DNA of 64,000 nucleotides, taken from NCBI RefSeq assembly GCF_000473995.1, contig NC_022571.1, positions 4,061,416 through 4,125,415 of the forward strand, in the 5' to 3' direction. The stretch is from Clostridium saccharobutylicum DSM 13864 (GTDB lineage Bacteria > Bacillota > Clostridia > Clostridiales > Clostridiaceae). The translations under genes were made by a program, and so were the position numbers. Shown in pieces: positions 55,410-62,957 of the stretch. Each line of letters opens with the position of its first letter. Within the stretch, counting starts at the first letter, position 1. The notes under the pieces were generated by a model that worked only from the letters and a program-made list of their open reading frames with translations, did not search any database and was not told the origin of the DNA.

Positions 55410-55455
55410 ATAGATTGCAAAAATGAGATCTATTTTTGCAATCTATCTATTTTAA
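55407..55455 (+). terminator. Terminator of the alkD-like gene
   Basis: TAGATAGATTGCAAAAA (55407-55423) and TTTTTGCAATCTATCTA (55433-55449) form a perfect 17-pair stem with a T tail; the first three bases of the stem are the stop codon. Confidence 0.8.
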
Positions 55456-55601
55456 AATTCAAACATTCCTATTTAATAACTGTAACTTTTATATAAAATG
55501 CTTTAATGTAAAAAAATAAAAGTACTAATCAATTTGCCTTTTATTTTTTTCTATATATTATATAATATTAACATAATATGTTTTAAGAGGTGGAGTTTTG
55601 T

Positions 55602-56066
55602 ATGAATAATACATTGACAGAAGAAAATGTTAAAAAGCTTAGAGAAGAATTAGATTATAGAATGACTGTAAAAAGAGCTGAAATAGCAAAGGAAAAATTA
55701 GTTGCTGCTGCACATGGAGATAGATCAGAAAATGCTGAATACAAAGAAGCTTGTGCAAACTATAGAGAAAATGATAATAGAATACAATATTTATTAACTA
55801 TGATTTCAACAGCAACTATCATAGATGATAAAGATCTTGATAAATCCATGCTTGGAATTAATGGTAAAGCTAGAATTAAATTTATAGAAGACGATGATGA
55901 AATTACTGTAACACTTGTAACTACTATGGATTTAGACCCTGAAAATATGCTTATAAGTATAGAATCAGATTTAGGAAAAGCTTTATCTGGAAAAAAAGCT
56001 GGAGATATAGTCGAAGTTAATGCTCCAGGAGAAAATTACACAGTAGAAATATTAGAAATACTTTAA
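55602..56066 (+). CDS. greA: Transcription elongation factor GreA-type
   Basis: A 154-residue GreA/GreB-family protein that helps stalled RNA polymerase cleave its backtracked transcript. The N-terminal coiled coil (LTEENVKKLREELDYRMTVK, RAEIAKEKLVAAAHGDRSEN) carries the acidic tip as DRSENAEYKEA, and the C-terminal FKBP-like domain ends ISIESDLGKALSGKKAGDIVEV. Start ATG 55602 follows AGAGGTGG; an upstream TTG overlaps that site. It may be a second GreA, as it is slightly diverged (MLISIESDLGKAL instead of the usual YTIVGSxEADP-type loop). A family B repeat begins at its stop codon. Confidence 0.9.
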   Translation: MNNTLTEENVKKLREELDYRMTVKRAEIAKEKLVAAAHGDRSENAEYKEACANYRENDNRIQYLLTMISTATIIDDKDLDKSMLGINGKARIKFIEDDDEITVTLVTTMDLDPENMLISIESDLGKALSGKKAGDIVEVNAPGENYTVEILEIL

Positions 56067-56226
56067 GGCACATGAAAATAAATAACAAGTCCAAAGTTGC
56101 CATGGATATTTTTCATCTGGCAAGGAGGCTAATTGCCCTCATAGCGGGCTATTAGGTCAATTTGCCGACGCAGCATGATGGAAAATAGACTGGCAAATGG
56201 ACTTGTTATTTATTTGATTGTGCCTA
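56065..56226 (-). repeat. Family B palindromic element, long copy
   Basis: AAGGCACATGAAAATAAATA and ATTTATTTGATTGTGCCTAA are inverted ends; ACAAGTCCA and TGGACTTGT follow inward. The interior (TTTTTCATCTGGCAAGGAGG, CCCTCATAGCGGGCTATTAG) is the reverse of that in the copy at 14196. The left end overlaps the greA stop codon. Confidence 0.75.
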
Positions 56227-56228
56227 AA

Positions 56229-56441
56229 TTAAGATGTAACTTACTGAAAGAACTGGTCATCTTTTGCTCGGTTGCTGTAGAATATAGCTGTGGATTTCTA
56301 CCAGTAAAAGTTGTTCCATTCCCGCATGCTCCTCAGCAAGCTGATGACAAGCAAGAATGGAACAATTTTTACTTAAGAAATTCTACAGCTATATTCTAAA
56401 TGCAACACTACGCAAAAGATGACCAGTTCTTTCTAGTATAC
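56229..56441 (+). repeat. Family A hairpin element, copy 7
   Basis: Left end TTAAGATGTAACTTACTGAA. Outer arms at 56246-56266 and 56413-56433 form a perfect 21-base inverted repeat (GAACTGGTCATCTTTTG and CAAAAGATGACCAGTTC). Loops CTCGGTTGCT and TGCAACACTACG are conserved. Second arms GAATATAGCTGTGGATTTCT and AGAAATTCTACAGCTATATT pair. Right end TTTCTAGTATACAATCCACT. Confidence 0.88.
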
Positions 56442-56454
56442 AATCCACTTTAAG

Positions 56455-56613
56455 TCACACAAAAGAGAATAAAAAGTCCAATAATATGTTTTTTTATATA
56501 TTCTGCATTAAAACTAATGTGAATCCCTTTGAGCAATGCTTCATCAAAAATCTGCCCATAAGCATTTCTTCAACACAGCTATTCCATATTTTCATGTGCC
56601 TTAATAAACAAAG
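56455..56613 (+). repeat. Family B element, degraded copy
   Basis: TCACACAAAAGAGAATAAAA then AGTCCA at the left, CATATTTTCATGTGCCTTAA at the right, and GCTTCATCAAAAATCTGCCC inside, resemble a worn long family B copy. It adjoins the family A element to its left. The rest of the gap to 56742 shows nothing else. Confidence 0.55.
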
Positions 56614-56742
56614 GAGCATATAACAACAGATTCAAATCTTAATTTAGAATCTCACAAAAAATTTTCATAATATTATGGAAGAAAAATGTATTTAATTACA
56701 CATAATCCTTGAAAACTTGTCTATTAATGTTTATAATTAATT

Positions 56743-56777
56743 GTTGTAGCAACTAATTGTATATCAATTATTGTCGC
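56743..56777. promoter_or_regulatory. Candidate MarR operator upstream of the first MarR gene
   Basis: GTTGTAGCAACTAATTG and CAATTATTGTCGC form an imperfect inverted repeat 30 bases before the start codon, similar in plan to the better palindrome at 60388-60421. Inference. Confidence 0.45.
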
Positions 56778-56806
56778 ATCAATTTTATTTATGGAGGTAA
56801 CATAAT

Positions 56807-57241
56807 ATGTTTGAATCTTATGACCAAGACATTGGAATGCTGACAAACAAAATTTCAAAAAAATTAATATACTATGTTAATAGTAATTTAGAAAAGTTTA
56901 ATCTCACGACTGAGCAGTGGGTTGTTTTATTAAATTTATCTAAACAAAATAAAATAAGCCAAAAGCTTTTGGCAAAACTTTCGGGAAAGGATCAATCCAC
57001 TTTAACTAGAATATTAGATATACTTGAAAGAAAAAATTTTATTGAAAGGCATCCAAGTAAAGAGGATAGACGATCCTTTGAAATACATATAACTGAAACT
57101 GGTTTAAACATTACAGAACAAGTTATTCCATTTTTAGATGAACTGTTCAATAATTTACTTGAAGACATATCTTATGAAAAATTAAAGATTTATAATGAAG
57201 TTCTTTTAAAAATTGATAATAATATAAACAAATTGCAATAA
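56807..57241 (+). CDS. MarR-family regulator, copy 1
   Basis: A 144-residue winged-helix repressor. Helix and recognition parts are TEQWVVLLNLSKQNKISQKLLAKLSGKDQSTLTRILDILERKNFIERHPSKEDRRSFEIHITETG, with the DRR wing motif at residues about 85-92. It starts MFESYDQDIGMLTNKISKKL, nearly the same as the second MarR gene at 59660. The MFS gene lies 16 bases downstream, so this is a repressor-transporter operon, probably autoregulated and induced by the exported compound. TGGAGG precedes the ATG. Confidence 0.9.
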   Translation: MFESYDQDIGMLTNKISKKLIYYVNSNLEKFNLTTEQWVVLLNLSKQNKISQKLLAKLSGKDQSTLTRILDILERKNFIERHPSKEDRRSFEIHITETGLNITEQVIPFLDELFNNLLEDISYEKLKIYNEVLLKIDNNINKLQ

Positions 57242-57257
57242 TATAGGAGGAATTTAC

Positions 57258-58463
57258 ATGGAAATAAAATCGCACTCAAATTCTACAAAACTTTGGACCA
57301 AAAATTACATTTTTATGCTGTTTGCAAATCTATTTATATACTTAGCTTTTTATATGTTAACTCCTACTTTACCTGCATATGCAAAACTATGTGGTGGAAG
57401 TAGCTTAGAAGCGAGTCTAGTTGTAAGTACATTTTCAATCACTTCTTTACTTGTTAGATTATTTATAGGTAATATTATGGATAAGATTGAAGTTAAGCCT
57501 TTACTCTTTTTAGGTGGTATAATTCTCGGAGCAAGTACATTATCATATAATTATCTGCCTTTAGATGCAATAATAGTTGTTCGTGTTATTCAAGGAATAG
57601 GTTGGGGACTAGCTTCTACTGGTGCTGCTGCAATCTTTTCTAATATTGTCCCAAAAGAAAAACGTGGTGAAGGTATGGGATACTATTCTCTTTCAATGAT
57701 AGTTTCTATGGCTTTATCTCCACTAATTGCAATAGAAATAATGAACCTATCTAGCTTTAAAAATATTGTTTTTATTTCAATAGCTCTAGTAATTATTGGT
57801 GTACTGTTTCTCAGTCAAGTTAATCTGCCTAAGAAAACTTCTGTAAAATCTAATTTATCAAAAAAATTCTCATTAGCAGATGCATTTGAAAAACAAGCAG
57901 CATTACCATCTTTATTATGCTTCCTTCTTGTGATCACATTATGCGGAATTATGAGTTATATAATGTTATACGGAAAAGAAATTAATATATCTTCAATTGG
58001 AATTTACTTTATTGGATTTGTTGCAATGATTTTAATAACAAGACCTTTTGTCGGAAAAATATTTGATGAAAAAGGACATGCTGTAATAATAATACCTAGT
58101 GCAATTTCTTTAATTATAGGACTTATTATTCTATCATACGCAAATTCTACATTAATGCTTGTAGTATCTTCTTTATTCTATGGTCTTGGATATGGTGCTG
58201 CACAACCATCTTTGCAGGCTTGGGCTGTAAACAGATCACCTTCTAATAGACAAGGTGCTGCAAACGGAACATTCTTATCTTCCATGGATTTATCTTATAC
58301 ATTTGGATCAATTCTTCTAAGTTTTATTGCTGAACATAAAAGTTACGCAATAATGTATAGATTCTCTAGCATCTTCATAGTATTACTTTTAGTAGTATAC
58401 TCTTATAATATTTTTGTAGCCAATGCTAATGAATCAGAAGCTCTAGAAGAAGAAATTTCTTAA
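57258..58463 (+). CDS. MFS transporter (12-helix)
   Basis: A 401-residue major facilitator with twelve predicted helices and no large insert. The N-terminal half shows ANLFIYLAFYMLTPTLPAYA, GNIMDKIEVKPLLFLGG (the loop 2-3 motif A with G-D-R/K) and VVRVIQGIGWGLASTGAAAI; the second half ITRPFVGKIFDEKGHAVII and FYGLGYGAAQPSLQAWAVN. This pattern resembles small-molecule or drug efflux members of Firmicutes. It lies in an operon with the MarR gene upstream. GGAGG precedes the ATG. A family A hairpin starts 28 bases after the stop. The substrate is unknown. Confidence 0.9.
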   Translation: MEIKSHSNSTKLWTKNYIFMLFANLFIYLAFYMLTPTLPAYAKLCGGSSLEASLVVSTFSITSLLVRLFIGNIMDKIEVKPLLFLGGIILGASTLSYNYLPLDAIIVVRVIQGIGWGLASTGAAAIFSNIVPKEKRGEGMGYYSLSMIVSMALSPLIAIEIMNLSSFKNIVFISIALVIIGVLFLSQVNLPKKTSVKSNLSKKFSLADAFEKQAALPSLLCFLLVITLCGIMSYIMLYGKEINISSIGIYFIGFVAMILITRPFVGKIFDEKGHAVIIIPSAISLIIGLIILSYANSTLMLVVSSLFYGLGYGAAQPSLQAWAVNRSPSNRQGAANGTFLSSMDLSYTFGSILLSFIAEHKSYAIMYRFSSIFIVLLLVVYSYNIFVANANESEALEEEIS

Positions 58464-58490
58464 AGTATAGAAGATAAAACTTAATATTTA

Positions 58491-58708
58491 AAGTTATGTG
58501 GTAACTTACCGAAATAAGTGAGATTCTTTTGCTCGCTTTGCTATATAATATAGCTGTGAATTTCTACCAGAAGAGGTTGTTCAATTCCTGCATACTCCTT
58601 AATCAAGTTAATGACATGCAAAAATTGAACAACCTCTTCTGAAGAAATCCTACAGCTATATTATAAATGCAACGCTGCGCAAAAGAATCTCACTTATTTC
58701 TAATATAC
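58491..58708 (+). repeat. Family A hairpin element, copy 8
   Basis: Left end AAGTTATGTGGTAACTTACC. Outer arms at 58511-58532 and 58679-58700 form a perfect 22-base inverted repeat (AAGTGAGATTCTTTTGC and GCAAAAGAATCTCACTT). Second arms ATATAGCTGTGAATTTCT and AGAAATCCTACAGCTATAT, inner arms CAGAAGAGGTTGTTCAATT and AATTGAACAACCTCTTCTG. Right end TTTCTAATATACAATATATT. Confidence 0.88.
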
Positions 58709-59330
58709 AATATATTTCAAAATATAAACTTAGTTGTTAAAATATATGCCTATTATTAAATACATTTTTATTCTGCAAAACTTATAAAAATTCGTTGTAA
58801 GTTTCTATATGACATATTAATGTATTGCTACTGTAAGAACTACCACTCTTTAGATTTTTCTTTAAAGTACTCACTTTTTTCAAAATCCATTTAAGCTTTA
58901 TGTATATAACTTTTATTGTCTTCTTATATTTGCTTTTTCCCGCTCCATTAAGGAATATAAATTTCTTATGTTAAATAAGTCTTTTACTTAAATTACATCA
59001 GTTATAATTCTCCGTTTAACTAATTAGTTTCCCTTTCGGAATTATCAATATCACAAACAAAGTCATAAGTTATCTGATAAGATAAAAGTTCCATTCTATT
59101 TAAACTTTAATTTTTATGATTGAAATGGATTATAACGTTTTAACCTTATGCCTATGAATAAACACTTTATAAATCACACTTATGCTTTGAATATATATTC
59201 AAAAGTAGAAATAGACATCATACTTTTGTGTAGTGTTGCTTTAGGAAATTTTGACAGCCATGCTTCTAATACTGTAATTTGTATATCTAGATATATATAT
59301 ACTAGTTTTAAATTTCGAAATATATTCTAT
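58709..59330. other. Non-coding stretch between the two MarR-MFS operons
   Basis: No gene recognised. AAATCACACTTATGCTTTGA near 59170 matches a sequence beside family A copy 4 (near 20478), showing that repeat flanks are shared too. Confidence 0.45.
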
Positions 59331-59550
59331 ACTAGAAAGAAGCTGTATTCTTTTTCGGAGTGTTGCATTTATAATTTGGGTTTAGTCATTTCTTCAGTAG
59401 AAGTTGTCTAATTCTTGCTTGTCCTCAACTTGTTTGAGAAACATATAGGAATTGGTACAACTTCTGCTGATAGAAATCCACACCAAAATTATGTAGCAAC
59501 CGAGAAAAAGAATATAGCTTCTTTCGGTAAGTTATCACATAAGTTTAAAT
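59331..59550 (-). repeat. Family A hairpin element, copy 9
   Basis: Outer arms at 59335-59356 and 59504-59525 pair over 22 bases with one mismatch (AAGCTGTATTCTTTTTC and GAAAAAGAATATAGCTT). Inner arms CAGTAGAAGTTGTCTAATTC and GAATTGGTACAACTTCTGCTG in shortened form. The left end, here CGGTAAGTTATCACATAAGT, faces the start of the second MarR gene, so this copy does not follow a gene end. Confidence 0.85.
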
Positions 59551-59659
59551 TCAAAGTTATTTATCTATAGTTAAAATGTATTGCATTTTTAGTACTTAAA
59601 AATATATAATTAACTTATTATACCAATATTTATTATGGTAATTACTTGGAGGGACTTTT

Positions 59660-60097
59660 ATGTTTGAATCTTATGACCAAAGCATTGGAAATTTTACAAA
59701 TTTAGTTAACAAAAAGATGATTTATTTCTTAAATTCACAATTAGGGGTTTTTGATATAACTGCTGAACAGTGGCAAGTATTGCTTACACTTTCTAAAAAA
59801 AATAAGATAAATCAAAAAGTTCTTTCACAAGCTGTAAATAAAGATCAGCCTACATTAACAAGGATGCTTGATATATTAGAAAGAAAATCTCTTGTTAAAA
59901 GGCATGTGAGTAAAGAAGATAGACGTTCTTTTTCTATTCATATAACTGAGAAAGGTTTGACTTTAACAGAAAAACTTATTCCTCATATTGATGATATATT
60001 TAAGAAAATCTTAACTGGAATTTCTGAAGAAGATTTAAAAATATATATAAATGTTCTTACTAAAATAGACAACAATATAAGCAACCTTTATAAATAA
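59660..60097 (+). CDS. MarR-family regulator, copy 2
   Basis: A 145-residue winged-helix regulator paralogous to the one at 56807: MFESYDQSIGNFTNLVNKKM, TAEQWQVLLTLSKKNKINQK, DQPTLTRMLDILERKSLVKR and the wing SKEDRRSFSIHITEKG. Roughly 60 percent of residues agree by eye. It precedes the DHA2-type transporter gene at 60459, with a family B repeat and a strong palindromic operator candidate between them, so the two genes need not be one transcript. GGAGGG precedes the ATG. The duplication of both the regulator and a transporter suggests two parallel efflux switches. Confidence 0.9.
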   Translation: MFESYDQSIGNFTNLVNKKMIYFLNSQLGVFDITAEQWQVLLTLSKKNKINQKVLSQAVNKDQPTLTRMLDILERKSLVKRHVSKEDRRSFSIHITEKGLTLTEKLIPHIDDIFKKILTGISEEDLKIYINVLTKIDNNISNLYK

Positions 60098-60116
60098 ACA
60101 ACTTTATACTTAAACT

Positions 60117-60262
60117 TAGGCACATTCAAAAAATAACAAGTCCATTTGTTAGCCTATTTTTAATAATCCCCCTAATAGACCAGCTATGAGGATAATTCAC
60201 TTCCTTGTCTTATGAAAAAATATCCATTGCAAATTGCACTTATTATTTATTTTCACGTGCCT
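60117..60262 (+). repeat. Family B palindromic element, long copy
   Basis: TTAGGCACATTCAAAAAATA then ACAAGTCCA on the left; CACTTATTATTTATTTTCAC then GTGCCTTA on the right. The interior CCAGCTATGAGGATAATTCA, TTGTCTTATGAAAAAATATC matches the copy at 14196. It begins 20 bases after the MarR stop codon. Confidence 0.75.
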
Positions 60263-60387
60263 TATCTGAAATGTGACTAATATGAAAACGTTAGTCGCAT
60301 TTTTTATATTCTAAAATAAAACGCGAATAATTTGTATATATTTACAAAAATTCATTTGACAGGAAATATTTTCAGGTATATTATTAG

Positions 60388-60421
60388 TATAGCAATTATT
60401 TATATACAAATAATTGCTATA
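60388..60421. promoter_or_regulatory. Candidate MarR operator of the DHA2 transporter gene
   Basis: TATAGCAATTATTT (60388-60401) and AAATAATTGCTATA (60408-60421) form a perfect 14-base inverted repeat around six bases, 37 bases before the start codon. MarR dimers bind palindromes of this size. The similar site before the first MarR gene supports a shared binding code. Confidence 0.6.
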
Positions 60422-60458
60422 TCATTTAATTTAAAATGTATTAATGGAGGTAGAAAAA

Positions 60459-61904
60459 ATGGAACAAGAATTAAAACAAATTGTTTGTGAAGACAATGAA
60501 ATAAAAGTAGTACCAATTACTATAGCACTTATATTAGCTGGTTTTTTTTGCATGTTGAATGAAACGGTATTAAATATGGCTTTAAAAAATTTAATGGGAC
60601 AATTTAATATATCTGCAACTACTGTTCAGTGGCTAAGCACAGGTTACATGCTTATCATGGGTGTTTCTATCCCAATCTCTGCTTTTCTCACTCAAACTTT
60701 TACAACAAGGCAATTATTCTTAGCTTCTGTAATTATATTTTTAGTAGGAACAATAATATGTAGCGTTTCTCCTGCCTTTTCTATTTTATTAATAGGCAGA
60801 TTAATTCAAGCTATTGGTACTGGAGTATTGATACCTAACATAATAAATACCTTATTAATTATTAATCCCGTTGAAAAACGTGGTAAAGCATTAGGTATAT
60901 TCAATCTTGTAATGTTTTGTGCTCCAGCCATTGGTCCAACACTCTCTGGTTTAGTTCTCCAATCACTCAGTTGGAGATGGTTATTCTTAGGCATAATTCC
61001 CTTTTCCATAATTGCATTAATAATTGGATATACTTATTTGAGAAATGTAACTAAATTAACAAATCCTCATCTTGATATCCTCTCTATTCTATTATCTACT
61101 GTTGGTTTTGGAGGCTTTATATACGGTGTTAGCAACATTGGTAATTCTGCTGCTACAATGGCTTTACCTATAATTTTAGGATGTATTGCATTATTTACAT
61201 TTACACTACGTCAAATTCATATGAAAGATCCTATGTTGGACATGCATCCTTTTAAATATCCTATGTTCACTATCGGAACTATACTCATTATAATCATGCA
61301 TATGGTCAACTTTGCTACTATGCTTATTTTACCAATGTTTCTTGAAGGTGCTTTAGGATTAACCGCTTTTACTGCTGGTCTTATTATGCTACCTGGTGGA
61401 TTTATCAATGGAATTGTATCACCTATTTCAGGACATCTTTATGATAAATTTGGTGCAAAAGTATTAATCATTCCAGGATTTATAATTTCAGCAGTTGTAT
61501 TTTGTGCTTTTTCATTTACAATATCACTCAAAATAACAATTCCTTTAATAATTGCTTTACATTGTTTATCATTATTCGCTGTAGGAATCATAAATACACC
61601 AACTCAAACAAACAGTTTGAATCAGTTATCTCTCCAATCCGCTCCCCATGGTACAGCTATAATGAATACATTACAACAAATAGCAGGAGCATTTGGGACC
61701 TCTTTATTTGTTGCCATTATGTCATCAAATCAAAAAAGTTATTTAATGTCTGTAGCTAATCCTAATGACTCACATTCACAAGCTTTATCTCTAGTTTTTG
61801 GTGTTCATAATGTTTTTATAATTCAAGTATTCCTCCTTTTAGTTGCTGTAATCTTATCTTTATTTATAAAACGTAATAATTTTACCGCTACTGAAAATTA
61901 TTAA
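60459..61904 (+). CDS. DHA2-type MFS multidrug transporter (EmrB/LmrB-like)
   Basis: A 481-residue major facilitator with fourteen predicted helices. The start region ALILAGFFCMLNETVLNMAL, QWLSTGYMLIMGVSIPISAF, and the motif C region IFNLVMFCAPAIGPTLSGLVLQSLSWRWLF are typical of drug:H+ antiporters of the LmrB/EmrB branch. ATG 60459 follows TGGAGG by eight bases; an ATG 15 bases earlier overlaps that site. A perfect palindrome lies just upstream. A family A hairpin follows 37 bases after the stop. The likely role is export of a toxic compound under control of the upstream MarR protein. Confidence 0.9.
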   Translation: MEQELKQIVCEDNEIKVVPITIALILAGFFCMLNETVLNMALKNLMGQFNISATTVQWLSTGYMLIMGVSIPISAFLTQTFTTRQLFLASVIIFLVGTIICSVSPAFSILLIGRLIQAIGTGVLIPNIINTLLIINPVEKRGKALGIFNLVMFCAPAIGPTLSGLVLQSLSWRWLFLGIIPFSIIALIIGYTYLRNVTKLTNPHLDILSILLSTVGFGGFIYGVSNIGNSAATMALPIILGCIALFTFTLRQIHMKDPMLDMHPFKYPMFTIGTILIIIMHMVNFATMLILPMFLEGALGLTAFTAGLIMLPGGFINGIVSPISGHLYDKFGAKVLIIPGFIISAVVFCAFSFTISLKITIPLIIALHCLSLFAVGIINTPTQTNSLNQLSLQSAPHGTAIMNTLQQIAGAFGTSLFVAIMSSNQKSYLMSVANPNDSHSQALSLVFGVHNVFIIQVFLLLVAVILSLFIKRNNFTATENY

Positions 61905-61940
61905 TCTCTAAATATAAAATTAGTGCTATAATTTGGATTT

Positions 61941-62160
61941 AGAATTATGTGGTGGATAACCGAAATAAGTATGACTCTTTTACTCGGTTGCTAGTTAATT
62001 AGACTGTTGATTTCTACCATCAGAAGTTGTACTCATTCCTGTATGCTCCTTAAACAAGTTAGGGACAAGCAAAAATGAAACAACTTATGATGAAGAAATA
62101 CCTACAGCCCAATTATCAACGCAACACTACGTAAAAGAGTCATACTTATTTCTAGTTGAT
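61941..62160 (+). repeat. Family A hairpin element, copy 10
   Basis: Left end AGAATTATGTGGTGGATAAC. Outer arms at 61962-61983 and 62131-62152 form a perfect 22-base inverted repeat (AAGTATGACTCTTTTAC and GTAAAAGAGTCATACTT). Loops TCGGTTGCTA and GCAACACTACG are conserved. It differs from copy 8 at four arm positions, all compensated in the opposite arm. Confidence 0.88.
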
Positions 62161-62515
62161 ATATATTTCAAAGTCTAAATTTAGCATATAATATATATAT
62201 TATTGAATAATATAGCTATTTCATAAATTTAATTAATTAACTAGACTTGTGCAGTAATTTAGACATATATACAAAAAGGCGAACATTTTATTCTTTGATA
62301 TTTAATACACCTTACCCTTAATTCTTTAGCAAATTTTATCAATTTAATGTACCATTCAAGACACCTTAATTAAGGTGTAACCGTTCGTATTTTAAAACAG
62401 TTTGTTCATCATACTCTTTTTCAAAAAATATTTTTTAAGAATTACTTGACTATTATTAGTTGGTTTATATATTATTCAACAGAATAAATTTTTTATAAAT
62501 TTAATTATGTAATAT
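62161..62515. other. Intergenic region with an 18-base perfect palindrome
   Basis: ACACCTTAATTAAGGTGT at 62361-62378 is a perfect palindrome; a half-like ACACCTTACCCTTAATT lies near 62308. It could be an operator. No gene seen. Confidence 0.45.
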
Positions 62516-62725
62516 TTATTTCTTAGAATTTCTTTTAAGTAGATATTTGTATACCAATATTATGCAAGCATATAATAATACTATACACGAATATATAATT
62601 AATATTTGTATTTGAGAAACATAGAAACTTTTATATTCAAATAAAATCGGCTTCAATGTAACTGCTAATATAAAGAATATCCAAACCTTATTTATCTTTA
62701 GAAATTTATAAACCTTCTCCTTCAT
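62516..62725 (-). CDS. Small two-helix membrane protein
   Basis: A 69-residue protein: basic start MKEKVYKFLKINK, helix VWIFFILAVTLKPILF, a short loop EYKSFYVSQ, helix IQILIIYSCIVLLYACIILV and a basic end YKYLLKRNSKK. The start at 62725 is preferred because GGGGGG lies seven bases upstream; an ATG two codons earlier touches that run. No family recognised. It stands alone upstream of the RND gene's 3' end on the same strand order, so no role can be inferred. Confidence 0.65.
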   Translation of the reverse strand: MKEKVYKFLKINKVWIFFILAVTLKPILFEYKSFYVSQIQILIIYSCIVLLYACIILVYKYLLKRNSKK

Positions 62726-62957
62726 AATCATCCCCCCCAGAATTGTCTATTCATTTAATTATATACTACATAGCTTTATAAGCAAAACACCAATGTTTCC
62801 AAACATATAACTCAAAATAAAAATTACCATTTTGAATAATTCTTTTATTCTCCTTTTTATCAATGTTTCACATTACTACACACTAGTATTTTTTTATACT
62901 AAAAGAAACCATGCTAAAATTAAATTCTAGCATAGTCTCCTTTAAATTGAATAAATT

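Noticed and set aside
9649-62160. CRISPR array or group II intron explanation for the repeats
   Set aside because: Copies are far apart, 200 bp long and palindromic, with no spacers; no intron domain V or reverse transcriptase gene is seen.
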